Source: Bacteroides faecium
GTDB taxonomy: Bacteria > Bacteroidota > Bacteroidia > Bacteroidales > Bacteroidaceae
NCBI RefSeq assembly: GCF_012113595.1
Contig: NZ_CP050831.1
Coordinates: forward strand, 3,782,001-3,846,000
Length of the DNA stretch: 64,000 nucleotides
Direction: 5' to 3'
Below are positions 53,894-61,083 of this stretch, one piece after another. Made by a program: the position numbers and the translations under genes. The notes beneath the pieces are model-generated. The model saw only the letters and a program-made list of their open reading frames with translations, had not been told where the DNA came from and did not search any database. Numbering within the stretch: the first letter of the stretch is position 1; every line of letters starts with the position of its first letter.

Positions 53894-53978
53894 GGAGAGG
53901 TGGCAGAGTGGTCGATTGCGGCGGTCTTGAAAACCGTTGTACTGCGAGGTACCGGGGGTTCGAATCCCTCCCTCTCCG
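53894..53978 (+). tRNA. tRNA-Ser(UGA)
   Basis: The acceptor stem GGAGAGG pairs with CCTCTCC (53971-53977), and G53978 is the discriminator. The anticodon loop CTTGAAA (53926-53932) carries TGA at 53928-53930 between GCGGT and ACCGT. A long class-II variable arm precedes the T-loop GGTTCGAATCC. CCA is not encoded. It adjoins the ICE and is its likely insertion target. Confidence 0.97.
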
Positions 53979-54014
53979 CAGAACCTACTGGACAAAACTG
54001 GACAGTAAGTGGAC

Positions 54015-54047
54015 AAAAACCTACAAATCAGCGATTTGTAGGTTTTT
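54015..54047 (+). terminator. Terminator after tRNA-Ser
   Basis: 15-bp arms AAAAACCTACAAATC (54015-54029) and GATTTGTAGGTTTTT (54033-54047) with a 3-nt loop, continuing into more T. Confidence 0.88.
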
Positions 54048-54111
54048 TTATTGCCTATAAGTCCTGTTTCCAAGACAACAAAAGGACTATAAAAGACATA
54101 GTTTCGTTACT

Positions 54112-54154
54112 AAATCGTTACCTATTCCCTACCAGACAAAAACGGTAACGATTT
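54112..54154. repeat. AAATCGTTACC inverted repeat, candidate recombinase site
   Basis: AAATCGTTACC (54112-54122) and its exact complement (54144-54154), 21 bp apart. A further TCGTTAC copy is at 54104-54110. The CGTTAC core resembles the arms of the CPS switch site, which suits a tyrosine-recombinase or accessory site at the ICE end. Confidence 0.5.
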
Positions 54155-54202
54155 GTCCCGAAATGACCGCAGAAAGTCTGAATTTGTCCACCGTCTATCT
54201 AT

Positions 54203-54249
54203 CTCACATTTAACAAGTTATTAGTAGTTTTGCAACTTAAAAATGTGAG
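54203..54249 (+). promoter_or_regulatory. Integrase promoter within an inverted repeat
   Basis: TAGTTTTG at 54225-54232 is a -7 match, 20 bp before the integrase ATG. CTCACATTT (54203-54211) and AAATGTGAG (54241-54249) flank it, an arrangement suited to a repressor. No -33 TTTG. Confidence 0.55.
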
Positions 54250-54252
54250 GTT

Positions 54253-55485
54253 ATGAAGAGTACATTTAAAGTCCTTTTCTATTTAAAGAAAGGCTCTGAA
54301 AAAAAGAACGGTGAAGTTATGATTATGGCAAGAATTACCATTGACGGTAAACTTTGCCAGTTCAGCACAAAACAAAGCATTTTGCCTGATAGCTGGAATA
54401 TCGCAGCAGGAAAAGCCAAAGGTAAGGATGCAGGTAAAATCAATGCTTTATTAGATGATATAAAAGCATCCCTGAACAATATCTACCACGAACAACAACG
54501 GCGTGACAATTATGTAACAGCCGAAAAGGTGAAGAATGAATTTTTGGGACACAGTGAGAAACACGAAACCGTCCTTACCCTTTTCAAAAAGCATAATGAT
54601 GATGTTAAGCAGTTGGTCGGCATATCTAAAACGATTGCTACCTACCGTAAATATGAAGTGACCCGCCGCCATCTTGCCGAGTTCATCCAAAGCAAATATA
54701 ATGTATCGGATTTTGCGATAAATGAAATAACACCGATGTTCATTACAGACTTCGAGTTATATTTGCGTACTACCTGTAAATGTGGTTATAACACGACCGC
54801 CAAGTTCATGCAGTTTTTCAAACGTATCATCCTGATTGCCCGTAATAATGGCATTTTGATAGGCGACCCATTCGCCAGTTATAAAATACGTTTGGAAAAA
54901 GTGGATAGGGGTTACTTGTCAGAGGATGAAATAAAAATCATCCTTAAAAAGAAGATGGTTTCTGAACGGTTGGAAAACGTCAGGGACTTGTTTATCTTTT
55001 CCTGCTTCACTGGTTTGGCTTACATAGATGTTGCCAATCTTACGCAAGATAATATTCGTAAATCCTTTGACGGTAATTTATGGATAATCACCAAACGTCA
55101 AAAAACTAACACGGACGTAAATGTTCCTTTGCTGGATATTCCCAAAATGATATTGAAGAAGTATAAAGGTAATTTGCCTGATGGTAAGATACTTCCTGTA
55201 ATCAGCAATCAGAAATTAAATGCGTATTTGAAAGAAATTGCGGATGTTTGCGGGATTAAAAAGAACTTGACATTTCACCTTGCGAGGCATACTTTTGCAA
55301 CGACAACTACTCTTGCAAAAGGTGTACCCGTTGAAACTGTTAGTAAGATGCTGGGACACACCAATATAGAAACCACACAGATATACGCCCGCATTACCAA
55401 TAACAAGATAAGTAACGATATGCAGGGACTTGACAAGAAATTTGTCGGCATTGAAAAAATCTACAAAGAAGTATCTATGAAATAG
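54253..55485 (+). CDS. ICE tyrosine integrase (IntDOT-type)
   Basis: 410 residues: arm-type DNA-binding N-terminus (about 1-100, with the Bacteroidetes-type TFKVLFYLKKGSEKKNG start), SAM-like core domain (about 105-205), catalytic domain. Visible residues are Lys284 (KRQKTNT), His342 and Arg345 in FHLARHTFAT, His369 in KMLGHTN and Tyr378 in TTQIYAR. At the Arg I position it has CFTGLAYIDV with Ala256, which fits the known lack of this Arg in IntDOT relatives. It should integrate and excise the element at tRNA-Ser. Confidence 0.94.
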   Translation: MKSTFKVLFYLKKGSEKKNGEVMIMARITIDGKLCQFSTKQSILPDSWNIAAGKAKGKDAGKINALLDDIKASLNNIYHEQQRRDNYVTAEKVKNEFLGHSEKHETVLTLFKKHNDDVKQLVGISKTIATYRKYEVTRRHLAEFIQSKYNVSDFAINEITPMFITDFELYLRTTCKCGYNTTAKFMQFFKRIILIARNNGILIGDPFASYKIRLEKVDRGYLSEDEIKIILKKKMVSERLENVRDLFIFSCFTGLAYIDVANLTQDNIRKSFDGNLWIITKRQKTNTDVNVPLLDIPKMILKKYKGNLPDGKILPVISNQKLNAYLKEIADVCGIKKNLTFHLARHTFATTTTLAKGVPVETVSKMLGHTNIETTQIYARITNNKISNDMQGLDKKFVGIEKIYKEVSMK

Positions 55486-55493
55486 GTATATAG

Positions 55494-55524
55494 GGGAACT
55501 TATCACAAATTGTGATAAGTCCCT
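55494..55524. repeat. ACTTATCACAA/TTGTGATAAGT palindrome, copy 1
   Basis: A near-perfect palindrome with 11-bp arms around one central base, flanked by GGGA and CCCT, directly after the integrase stop and 38 bp before the ORF6N start. It ends in CCCTTTA, so it could serve as a terminator. An identical 23-bp core recurs at 55744-55766 inside the ORF6N gene. Confidence 0.85.
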
Positions 55525-55561
55525 TTATGCTTCCAATTACTCACCATTAAATAATAACATT

Positions 55562-56068
55562 ATGGACTTACAAATCATCCAAAACAAAATCTTTGAGGTC
55601 AGAGGTTGCCGGGTCATGCTCGATTTCCATTTGGCAGAACTTTATCAAGTTGAAACAAGAGCTTTGAAACAGGCAGTTAAAAGAAACTTATCCCGTTTTC
55701 CCAGTGACTTTGCTTTTCAGCTAACAAAGGATGAATGGCAGGGACTTATCACAAATTGTGATAAGTTCCCTGAAAATATCCGGCACACACCGACCTCGCC
55801 TCTCGCATTTTTGGAGCAGGGTGTCGCCATGCTTAGTAGTGTCTTACGCAGTCAGACTGCCATAGACGTGAATATTTCCATCATGCGTGCTTTCGTCCTC
55901 ATGCGGCAAATGTCAATCGGTTACGAGGAACTTCTTAAACGCATCGAAGAACTGGAACAGAGTACGGATGCACAATTCAGCGAAGTGTACCAAGCATTGA
56001 CCCAGTTATTAAGCAAACCCGAACCGAAGCCACGCAAACCGATAGGATATAGAACCTATGACGAATAA
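55562..56068 (+). CDS. ORF6N-domain protein
   Basis: 168 residues. The ORF6N domain covers about 8-120: IIQNKIFEVRGCRVMLDFHLAELYQVETRALKQAVKRN, then FAFQLTKDEW, and FLEQGVAMLSSVL. The C-terminal helix (about 120-150) is followed by a Pro/Lys tail. ORF6N proteins are DNA-binding phage-like antirepressor relatives common on Bacteroides mobile elements. Codons 60-70 (GLITNCDKFP) coincide with the second copy of the palindrome that precedes the gene. It is a possible self-regulator of the ICE left end. Confidence 0.92.
   Translation: MDLQIIQNKIFEVRGCRVMLDFHLAELYQVETRALKQAVKRNLSRFPSDFAFQLTKDEWQGLITNCDKFPENIRHTPTSPLAFLEQGVAMLSSVLRSQTAIDVNISIMRAFVLMRQMSIGYEELLKRIEELEQSTDAQFSEVYQALTQLLSKPEPKPRKPIGYRTYDE
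55740..55770. repeat. ACTTATCACAA/TTGTGATAAGT palindrome, copy 2, inside ORF6N
   Basis: It shares a 23-bp core with copy 1 (ACTTATCACAA, A, TTGTGATAAGT), with flanks GGG and TCCC giving a mirror image of copy 1. Centre-to-centre distance is about 246 bp. Confidence 0.88.
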
Positions 56069-56091
56069 CTGTTTAAGGTATTCGGTTGTCT

Positions 56092-56120
56092 AAGGGGTGT
56101 CACCAGTGATACCCCTTTTT
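56092..56120 (+). terminator. Terminator after ORF6N
   Basis: AAGGGGTGTCAC (56092-56103) pairs with GTGATACCCCTT (56106-56117, one G-U) and a T-run follows. Confidence 0.85.
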
Positions 56121-56173
56121 CAGTTCCCTAAAGTAATGTATCTCAATCACAAATTTTAGCAAAGTTACGGCCC

Positions 56174-56272
56174 GGCGGGGACAAATACCAAATCCGAGCC
56201 GTTCCGGTTTTCTAAAAAATCTCCACACCTGCGGGTCGTATTTTTTGAAAAGATTAGGTTGAAGTCCCCGCC
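56174..56272 (+). ncRNA. Structured leader RNA candidate, copy 1, before radC
   Basis: Outer stem P1: GGCGGGGAC (56174-56182) with GTCCCCGCC (56264-56272). Inner stem P2: TTTTC-T-AAAAAAT (56208-56220) with ATTTTTTGAAAA (56240-56251). The apical loop contains AAATCTCCACACCTGCGGGT (56217-56236), in which ACC-UGCG-GGU is a UNCG tetraloop hairpin. Copy 2 at 56876-57010 has the same loop with different stems. The element ends 54 nt before the radC-like start. It is a candidate cis-regulatory RNA. Confidence 0.6.
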
Positions 56273-56326
56273 AAACTGTGGGTGTCCGGCAAAATTTCTT
56301 ATTGTTTAATTTAAAATTCAAGTGTT

Positions 56327-56779
56327 ATGAAAACAACAGAATTTACCATGCCGGAAATCACTATCTCTTATAAAGACAATGTAAAAGCATCCGAAAGAAT
56401 GAAAATACTTTCTTCTCAAACTTCTTATTCTTACTTAAAACCTTTCTATTCCGAATGTATGGAACACCACGAAGAAAGTTATGTAATGTTCCTCAATCGG
56501 GCAAATAAGGCTTTAGGCGTTTCCCTTATCTCTAAAGGCGGCATGGCTGAAACAGTAATGGACGTGAAAATCATCCTGCAAACCGCCTTAAAAGTCCATG
56601 CTTCGGGCATAATCCTCTCACATAACCACCCATCGGGCAATCTACGTCCGAGTGAACCGGACAAGCAAATCACCTCAAAAATAAAAGAAGCCTGCAAGGT
56701 CTTGGATTTACACCTATTAGACCATATCATCTTGACAGAAGAAAGCTATTACAGTTTCACAGACGAGGGGCTTTTATAA
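56327..56779 (+). CDS. RadC-like JAB/MPN domain protein
   Basis: 150 residues, the short mobile-element form without the N-terminal helix-hairpin-helix domain. The JAMM metal site is HNHPSGNLRPSEPD at about 100-113, preceded by the Glu in SECMEHHEESYVMF. These proteins are frequent on ICEs and plasmids. Enzyme activity is unproven. It stands alone between terminators and has the structured leader in front. Confidence 0.93.
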   Translation: MKTTEFTMPEITISYKDNVKASERMKILSSQTSYSYLKPFYSECMEHHEESYVMFLNRANKALGVSLISKGGMAETVMDVKIILQTALKVHASGIILSHNHPSGNLRPSEPDKQITSKIKEACKVLDLHLLDHIILTEESYYSFTDEGLL

Positions 56780-56790
56780 GCCCTTTTTTT
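56769..56790 (+). terminator. Terminator overlapping the radC stop
   Basis: GGGCTT (56769-56774), TTAT, AAGCCC (56779-56784), then six T. The stop codon lies in the loop region. Confidence 0.85.
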
Positions 56791-56811
56791 ACTCTCTCAT
56801 TACCCAATACA

Positions 56812-56829
56812 AAAAGCCTGATGGCTTTT
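56812..56829 (+). terminator. Second hairpin after radC
   Basis: AAAAGCC (56812-56818), TGAT, GGCTTTT (56823-56829). Confidence 0.6.
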
Positions 56830-56875
56830 ACTTCTATCCTCTTAAACAAGAGAAAAATTTTCCCTAAAACTGATT

Positions 56876-57010
56876 GGAACATTGTCAAAGGTATATCCGT
56901 GCCTGTTACTGTTCAAATTATTTTTTAGAAATCTCCACACCTACGGGTAGTATTTCATAAATAATAATTTGCCCTGTACCATTCCCGAACCTTTGAAAAG
57001 ACAATGTTCC
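56876..57010 (+). ncRNA. Structured leader RNA candidate, copy 2, before ardA
   Basis: P1: GGAACATTGTC (56876-56886) with GACAATGTTCC (57000-57010), extended by AAAGGT (56887-56892) with ACCTTT (56989-56994). P2: CAAATTATT (56914-56922) with AATAATTTG (56963-56971), and GAAAT with ATTTC next to the loop. The loop AAATCTCCACACCTACGGGT (56929-56948) differs from copy 1 only at the N of the UNCG tetraloop. Both stems have wholly different sequence from copy 1 but pair equally well. The element ends 67 nt before the ardA start. Confidence 0.62.
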
Positions 57011-57077
57011 CATTCAGTTAAAGGAAAAATTTATGTGGTGGGCGACAAGCGATGTAAACGATTAAAATTCAAAAGTC

Positions 57078-57611
57078 ATGGAAGCGGTAACATTATCAGA
57101 AGCAAGAGTTTATGTAGGTACTTACAACAAGTATAACAGTGGTTCACTTTTCGGCAAGTGGTTAGACCTTTCCGATTATTCGGACAAGGACGAATTTATG
57201 GAAGCGTGCCGGGAACTGCACAAGGACGAGCAAGACCCGGAATTTATGTTTCAGGATTACGAGAATATCCCGGAAGCCCTGATTACCGAATGTTGGCTTT
57301 CCGATAAGTTCTTTGAGCTTCGGGATGCCATCGAGAAACTAAGCGAAACCGAGCAGGAAGCGTTTTTCGTATGGTGCGACCACCACAACAGCGATATAAG
57401 CGAAGAAGATGCGGACGACCTTATTTCTTCTTTTGAGGATGAATATCAGGGAGAATATAAAGACGAGGAAGATTACGCCTATGAAATCGTAGAGGAATGT
57501 TACGACCTGCCGGAGTTCGCAAAGACCTACTTTGATTATTCGGCTTTTGCCCGTGACCTGTTTATGACTGATTACTGGATGGATAACGGCTTTGTTTTCC
57601 GTTGCGCCTGA
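57078..57611 (+). CDS. ardA: ArdA antirestriction protein
   Basis: 177 residues, strongly acidic. It opens LSEARVYVGTYNKYNSGSLFGKWLDLSDYSD, the typical ArdA start, and contains FEDEYQGEYKDEEDYAYEIVEECYDLP and YFDYSAFARDLF near the C-terminus. ArdA mimics the DNA bound by type I restriction enzymes and protects the incoming element in a new host. It is the first of a run of closely spaced small genes. Confidence 0.95.
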   Translation: MEAVTLSEARVYVGTYNKYNSGSLFGKWLDLSDYSDKDEFMEACRELHKDEQDPEFMFQDYENIPEALITECWLSDKFFELRDAIEKLSETEQEAFFVWCDHHNSDISEEDADDLISSFEDEYQGEYKDEEDYAYEIVEECYDLPEFAKTYFDYSAFARDLFMTDYWMDNGFVFRCA

Positions 57612-57654
57612 TTACTAACCGGGTGGAGCAATCCACCCACAACACACCAAGACA

Positions 57655-57867
57655 ATGAAAGTATATAATAAGATAACGACTTTTTTACGATGGTCTATAT
57701 TGGCTTTTATCATCTATCAGGCAGCCACCAGCACCGCCGGAATGTGGATAGCCCTAATCATAGGCTTTTTTATTCTCCGGTTCGTTCTCCGGCTGTTTAT
57801 ATCCGCCGTTTACCTGTTTTGTATGGCTTTTATTTTCATTGTCCTGCTTTCACTTCTGATTATCTGA
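57655..57867 (+). CDS. Small two-segment membrane protein
   Basis: 70 residues, nearly all hydrophobic after a short polar start (MKVYNKITTFLRW). Two to three membrane segments are seen, about 13-27 and 31-70. It lies 43 bp after ardA and 24 bp before the DUF3873 gene. No recognised family. Its place in the ICE suggests an accessory role. Confidence 0.65.
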   Translation: MKVYNKITTFLRWSILAFIIYQAATSTAGMWIALIIGFFILRFVLRLFISAVYLFCMAFIFIVLLSLLII

Positions 57868-57891
57868 CAACTCATTTTAAATTATAACAAT

Positions 57892-58107
57892 ATGGAAAGT
57901 TTAAACAAAAACGGGGTAAGCATTACCCAAACACCGGGAGAAGAAAAATATGTAAAATGCTGTTTAGGCGCATTTAGGGGTCAAATCTATTATCAATATG
58001 ATTACCGCCATACAGACGGCGAACTGTTCAGCACCCTTGCCAAAACACTTGACGAGTGCCGCAAACGGCGGGATGAATGGATGGCGAAAAAAGAAAAGGT
58101 ACAATAA
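57892..58107 (+). CDS. DUF3873 small protein
   Basis: 71 residues. The pattern GVSITQTPGEEKYVKC and YYQYDYRHTDGELFSTLAKTLDECRKRRDEW is that of DUF3873, found on Bacteroides conjugative elements. It is soluble. Function is unknown. Confidence 0.85.
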   Translation: MESLNKNGVSITQTPGEEKYVKCCLGAFRGQIYYQYDYRHTDGELFSTLAKTLDECRKRRDEWMAKKEKVQ

Positions 58108-58126
58108 CAATTTAAAAGCTACATTT

Positions 58127-58606
58127 ATGAAAACGACAGAAGTAAATAAAAGGATTATCGGCAGACGTTGCAAGTGCATATTTACGGGCTTACTGGTAAC
58201 AGGTATTATTGAAGCCGTAGAAGAAAACGAACATTCCGTGCAGGTGAAAGTACGTTTTGACACGCCGCACCAATGGGGGGATGAACTTTATTCCTATGAC
58301 TGGTCTTTCGGACGTAAGACGGACGGTTTCGGGTCTTTGAAATATTTGGAACTGTTGCCCGACGAAACGACATTCGATGCAATGATAGTTACTTTCGGCG
58401 ACCCTATCGGCACACTGGACGGTATTTTTGAAGATGTGAAAACGTGGGGTGTCTGTTCCCTGAAAGGCTGGATAGATAGCTACGAAAGCACCCGTTTCAC
58501 GTCCATAGACGTAGATAAGGCAGTTATAACGAGTGAATATAATATGGAATGTGTAAAAGAATGGTTGGAACATAACACACCCATAAAGGACATTATAATC
58601 GGTTAA
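58127..58606 (+). CDS. ICE hypothetical protein
   Basis: 159 residues from ATG 58127, 19 bp after the DUF3873 gene. A longer in-frame start overlaps that gene and is rejected. It opens MKTTEVNKRIIGRRCKCIFTG and includes GIIEAVEENEHSVQVKVRFD, a small beta-barrel-like region, then VTFGDPIGTLDGIFEDVKTWG. It is not assigned to a family here. It ends at a GC-rich terminator. Confidence 0.75.
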   Translation: MKTTEVNKRIIGRRCKCIFTGLLVTGIIEAVEENEHSVQVKVRFDTPHQWGDELYSYDWSFGRKTDGFGSLKYLELLPDETTFDAMIVTFGDPIGTLDGIFEDVKTWGVCSLKGWIDSYESTRFTSIDVDKAVITSEYNMECVKEWLEHNTPIKDIIIG

Positions 58607-58613
58607 TGAAGAA

Positions 58614-58631
58614 CGGCGGCATTTGCCGCCG
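58614..58631 (+). terminator. Terminator of the ardA-to-hypothetical gene run
   Basis: CGGCGGC (58614-58620), ATTT, GCCGCCG (58625-58631), then CTACTTTCTTT. A second stem, CTTTCTTTCCG with CGGAAAAAGAAAG, follows. Confidence 0.75.
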
Positions 58632-58715
58632 CTACTTTCTTTCCGTGAGCCGAAGCGGAAAAAGAAAGATAGCAAAGAAACCTTTTTTATTCCTCTGATT
58701 TTCAAATTAAAACTT

Positions 58716-58723
58716 TATCTTTG
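58716..58723 (+). promoter_or_regulatory. -7 box of the 62-residue gene
   Basis: TATCTTTG matches TAnnTTTG and lies 24 bp before the start codon at 58748. No -33 TTTG was found. Confidence 0.5.
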
Positions 58724-58747
58724 AAAATAATTTTATAATAGACAATT

Positions 58748-58936
58748 ATGGACAATATACAAGAACAGCAATTTGAAGTACAGTTTGAAGCAATCAAGAC
58801 AGTGGTAAAAGCTAATGCGCCAACAAAAGAAGAAGGAGAACGGCGGGCAAAAATGCTTGATGAAGCAAAGTATAATACAAAAGCATATATTAATTTATTA
58901 GATATGTTTGGTATTCCATATCCGGGTAATTTGTAA
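58748..58936 (+). CDS. Small hypothetical protein
   Basis: 62 residues, soluble and helical (QQFEVQFEAIKTVVKANAPTKEEGERRAKMLDEAKYN). It has its own -7 box and lies convergent to the HNH gene. Not recognised. Confidence 0.6.
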   Translation: MDNIQEQQFEVQFEAIKTVVKANAPTKEEGERRAKMLDEAKYNTKAYINLLDMFGIPYPGNL

Positions 58937-59010
58937 AAAAGTAGTTAAAATTATATTTGTGGTTTTTCTCTAAAAAGCTTCTATTTTTTACGACAAAATG
59001 GTGCGTGATA

Positions 59011-59835
59011 TTATTTTTTTATATAGCCTAATTGTTTCTTATTTGCAATAACTAAAATGTCAAATCTTTTATGATAACATAAATGACATAACACTATTAT
59101 TGCTTGCTTTATGTCGTTTGTTTTTACTAATTCGCTATCGGAACCTATTTTTCCCAACTCTATCCTATATTTGAAAATATCTTTATGTCCTGAATATTGC
59201 CATTCAGAGTTTCTATTTAGAAAGTCTAATGCTATTTCCTCAAAATTGCTACTTAATTTCATATCTACTACATGTACATCAAATCCTTTAGGAAATACTT
59301 TTTTATATTTTTTATAGTACACGCCTTTGAAGTTTTTAATATGATTGGGAGATAATTTGTCTAAATCAAATTCTACCCCCTGTACATTTCCGCAAATATC
59401 AATAAATAATCCCTTTTCGTAGTCTTTTTTAGAAAGAATTGATTTAACGGCACTCTGTGTTATAGCATCCTGCATTTCATCATTTTCATTAGCTATTCCA
59501 ATAAGATTTCGTAATTCTTGTTCGTTTTTGGAAAATTCGAGATTACATTTGTGACAACATGGAACAACAAATCTATTCTTTTTAAAATTATCACTATATC
59601 CTTCAAATAAACATTGTTGTGGAACATGGTCACGTGTTGCGCCATTATCAGGATAATATTTGTTTTTTGCCTGAAATTTAGCTGCCTCACTTCTCTTTAG
59701 TAGTGAAATGCCACAATATACACATTTTCTATTCGAGATATTTGTATTGTGTTTCTTCTTTTTCTGAGGTCTCCTAACACCATAAGACTTATTAAATATT
59801 TTACCTCTTTTACTCTTTATATCACCTTTTCCCAT
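59011..59835 (-). CDS. HNH endonuclease-like protein, AT-rich
   Basis: 274 residues. Basic N-terminus (GKGDIKSKRGKIFNKSYGVRRPQKKKKH), then a Cys4-type HNH: CVYCG near 38, TRDHVPQQCL near 68 and VVPCCHKCNLEFSKNE near 91. The C-terminal half (about 120-274) is unassigned. It is much more AT-rich than the tra genes and sits in the spot where further tra genes might be expected, so it is probably a later insertion. It may be a nuclease for element maintenance or defence. Confidence 0.85.
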   Translation of the reverse strand: MGKGDIKSKRGKIFNKSYGVRRPQKKKKHNTNISNRKCVYCGISLLKRSEAAKFQAKNKYYPDNGATRDHVPQQCLFEGYSDNFKKNRFVVPCCHKCNLEFSKNEQELRNLIGIANENDEMQDAITQSAVKSILSKKDYEKGLFIDICGNVQGVEFDLDKLSPNHIKNFKGVYYKKYKKVFPKGFDVHVVDMKLSSNFEEIALDFLNRNSEWQYSGHKDIFKYRIELGKIGSDSELVKTNDIKQAIIVLCHLCYHKRFDILVIANKKQLGYIKK

Positions 59836-59868
59836 AATCAGTTGCTTTTTTGTACTTCAAAAATAAAA

Positions 59869-59904
59869 TAAAAGTCTGATAATACATAATTTATCAGACT
59901 TTTA
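59869..59904 (-). terminator. Terminator of the leftward tra operon
   Basis: 14-bp perfect arms TAAAAGTCTGATAA (59869-59882) and TTATCAGACTTTTA (59891-59904), loop of 8. It lies between the last tra gene and the HNH start. Confidence 0.8.
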
Positions 59905-59911
59905 TAGAGTT

Positions 59912-60013
59912 TTATCCCAGTATTTCACCCCATAGTTCCACATCGGTAGGGGCATTTTTCAGTTCAAATACAGTGTACCTCAAAAAGAGAGCGAGAAGTA
60001 CAAGGTATGTAAC
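59912..60013 (-). other. Possible C-terminal remnant or small membrane ORF
   Basis: A minus-strand frame from after a stop near 60016 to TAA at 59912-59914 reads TYLVLLALFLRYTVFELKNA and ends in ELWGEILG. It has no ATG, a membrane-like start, and a protein-like end. It could be the tail of a lost tra-operon gene or an unstarted small ORF. Not recognised. Confidence 0.25.
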
Positions 60014-60027
60014 TCATGTTTCCATTT

Positions 60028-60477
60028 TTATTCTTCCTGTTTTTCTTTACTGTTATCGTTATTGAACGAAAAGGTAAGCTGTTGTATCTCCCCGAAGCTA
60101 TCCTGAAAATACACATCTACCGTTTGTTGGTCGGTCGATGCGGAAGTATAGTAAAGCCGGAATGTTTCGCCCGGAAGCGGGTACAGGTCATTCGGCAATA
60201 AAACCGTCCCATTGGACATTTTCAGCGTTCCCGCCCCGTCCGGCTGGAAATAGCGGATGAAATACTTTGTTTCCTCAAACCGCCCGTCCCGGTGAAGCTG
60301 GTACCTGATTTCGGCGGTTTCACCCACCTTTAATTTTTTCGGCACTGGCATCGTTTCGATACTAAACGGGTAAGACTGCTGTATATCCACATCGTCATTA
60401 CACGCACCCACTAATAACAAGGCAACCATCATGTAGCACCCTGTTAGCATCTTATAAATTACATTTCTCATATACAT
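60028..60477 (-). CDS. traQ: Conjugative transposon protein TraQ (DUF3872)
   Basis: 149 residues. A lipoprotein signal ends LLLVGAC (Cys26). The body opens DDVDIQQSYPFSIETMPVPKKLKVGETAEIRYQ and continues as a beta-rich domain, as in DUF3872. It is the last recognised gene of the operon, 21 bp after traO. TraP, which lies between O and Q in CTnDOT, is not present. Envelope location. Confidence 0.88.
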   Translation of the reverse strand: MYMRNVIYKMLTGCYMMVALLLVGACNDDVDIQQSYPFSIETMPVPKKLKVGETAEIRYQLHRDGRFEETKYFIRYFQPDGAGTLKMSNGTVLLPNDLYPLPGETFRLYYTSASTDQQTVDVYFQDSFGEIQQLTFSFNNDNSKEKQEE

Positions 60478-60498
60478 TATATATAATAGGTTAGTTTA

Positions 60499-61083
60499 TC
60501 ACATTATAAATTTCAGTCCCACGCCAAACTGTGTGTGGAACTTTCCGACTGAAGAACCGAACAGGCATCTTTCCCTTGCGTTAATCAGGAACACCACCCG
60601 GTCGGTAATGTAACTCTCCAGTTCCAGCGTCAGCGCACCGCCATAGACAAAACCGTCCTTATCGGTCAGGGTCGAACCATCGGGCAGCAATTTATCGCCC
60701 CAGTTGCTTGTTTCGTACCCGGCAAGTGCGGACAATCCAAGCGAAAGAAAAAAGGTTTTCTTCCTATCTGAAAGGAAATTCAGATAGTAACCGCCCTCAC
60801 CTGTAAACTGGCTTACGGGTATCTGTAAATCCTTATAGGGGTAATGCTTTTCGAGATATTCCCCGCCGACAACCCACCTGTTCCCGTTTTTGGTATAGGC
60901 ACTCATGGCAGCCCCGAAGTAATAAGCGAAATCACTTTTACTGTTCCAGTGAACACCGTCCGCCATGCCGCCCGTAACCTGCAAGCCTTTCATTCCCGGC
61001 AGACATCTTTGTGCGTGTGCCTGGTTGAAAGTCAGGCACAGCACAAAAAGGGATATAATACAGCATATCCTTTTCATGTTCAT
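60499..61083 (-). CDS. traO: Conjugative transposon protein TraO
   Basis: 194 residues. A signal peptide (about 1-25) ends AHAQRCLPGMKGLQ. The remainder is an outer-membrane-like beta protein with aromatic strand ends (DFAYYFGAAMSAYTKNGNRW, FHTQFGVGLKFIM at the C-terminus). It overlaps traN by 4 bp. It is part of the mating-channel outer-membrane complex. Confidence 0.92.
   Translation of the reverse strand: MNMKRICCIISLFVLCLTFNQAHAQRCLPGMKGLQVTGGMADGVHWNSKSDFAYYFGAAMSAYTKNGNRWVVGGEYLEKHYPYKDLQIPVSQFTGEGGYYLNFLSDRKKTFFLSLGLSALAGYETSNWGDKLLPDGSTLTDKDGFVYGGALTLELESYITDRVVFLINARERCLFGSSVGKFHTQFGVGLKFIM

Noticed and set aside
53900..54148. Open frame of 82 codons over tRNA-Ser
   Set aside because: It reads through the tRNA gene and its terminator. 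It is a chance frame.
56100..56321. Minus-strand 73-codon frame before the radC-like gene
   Set aside because: It covers the paired stems and terminator of the leader RNA. The conserved loop and complementary arms explain this DNA better than a protein.
57998..58126. Longer N-terminus for the 159-residue ICE protein
   Set aside because: The extension would lie within the DUF3873 gene. ATG 58127 follows that gene at a normal distance.
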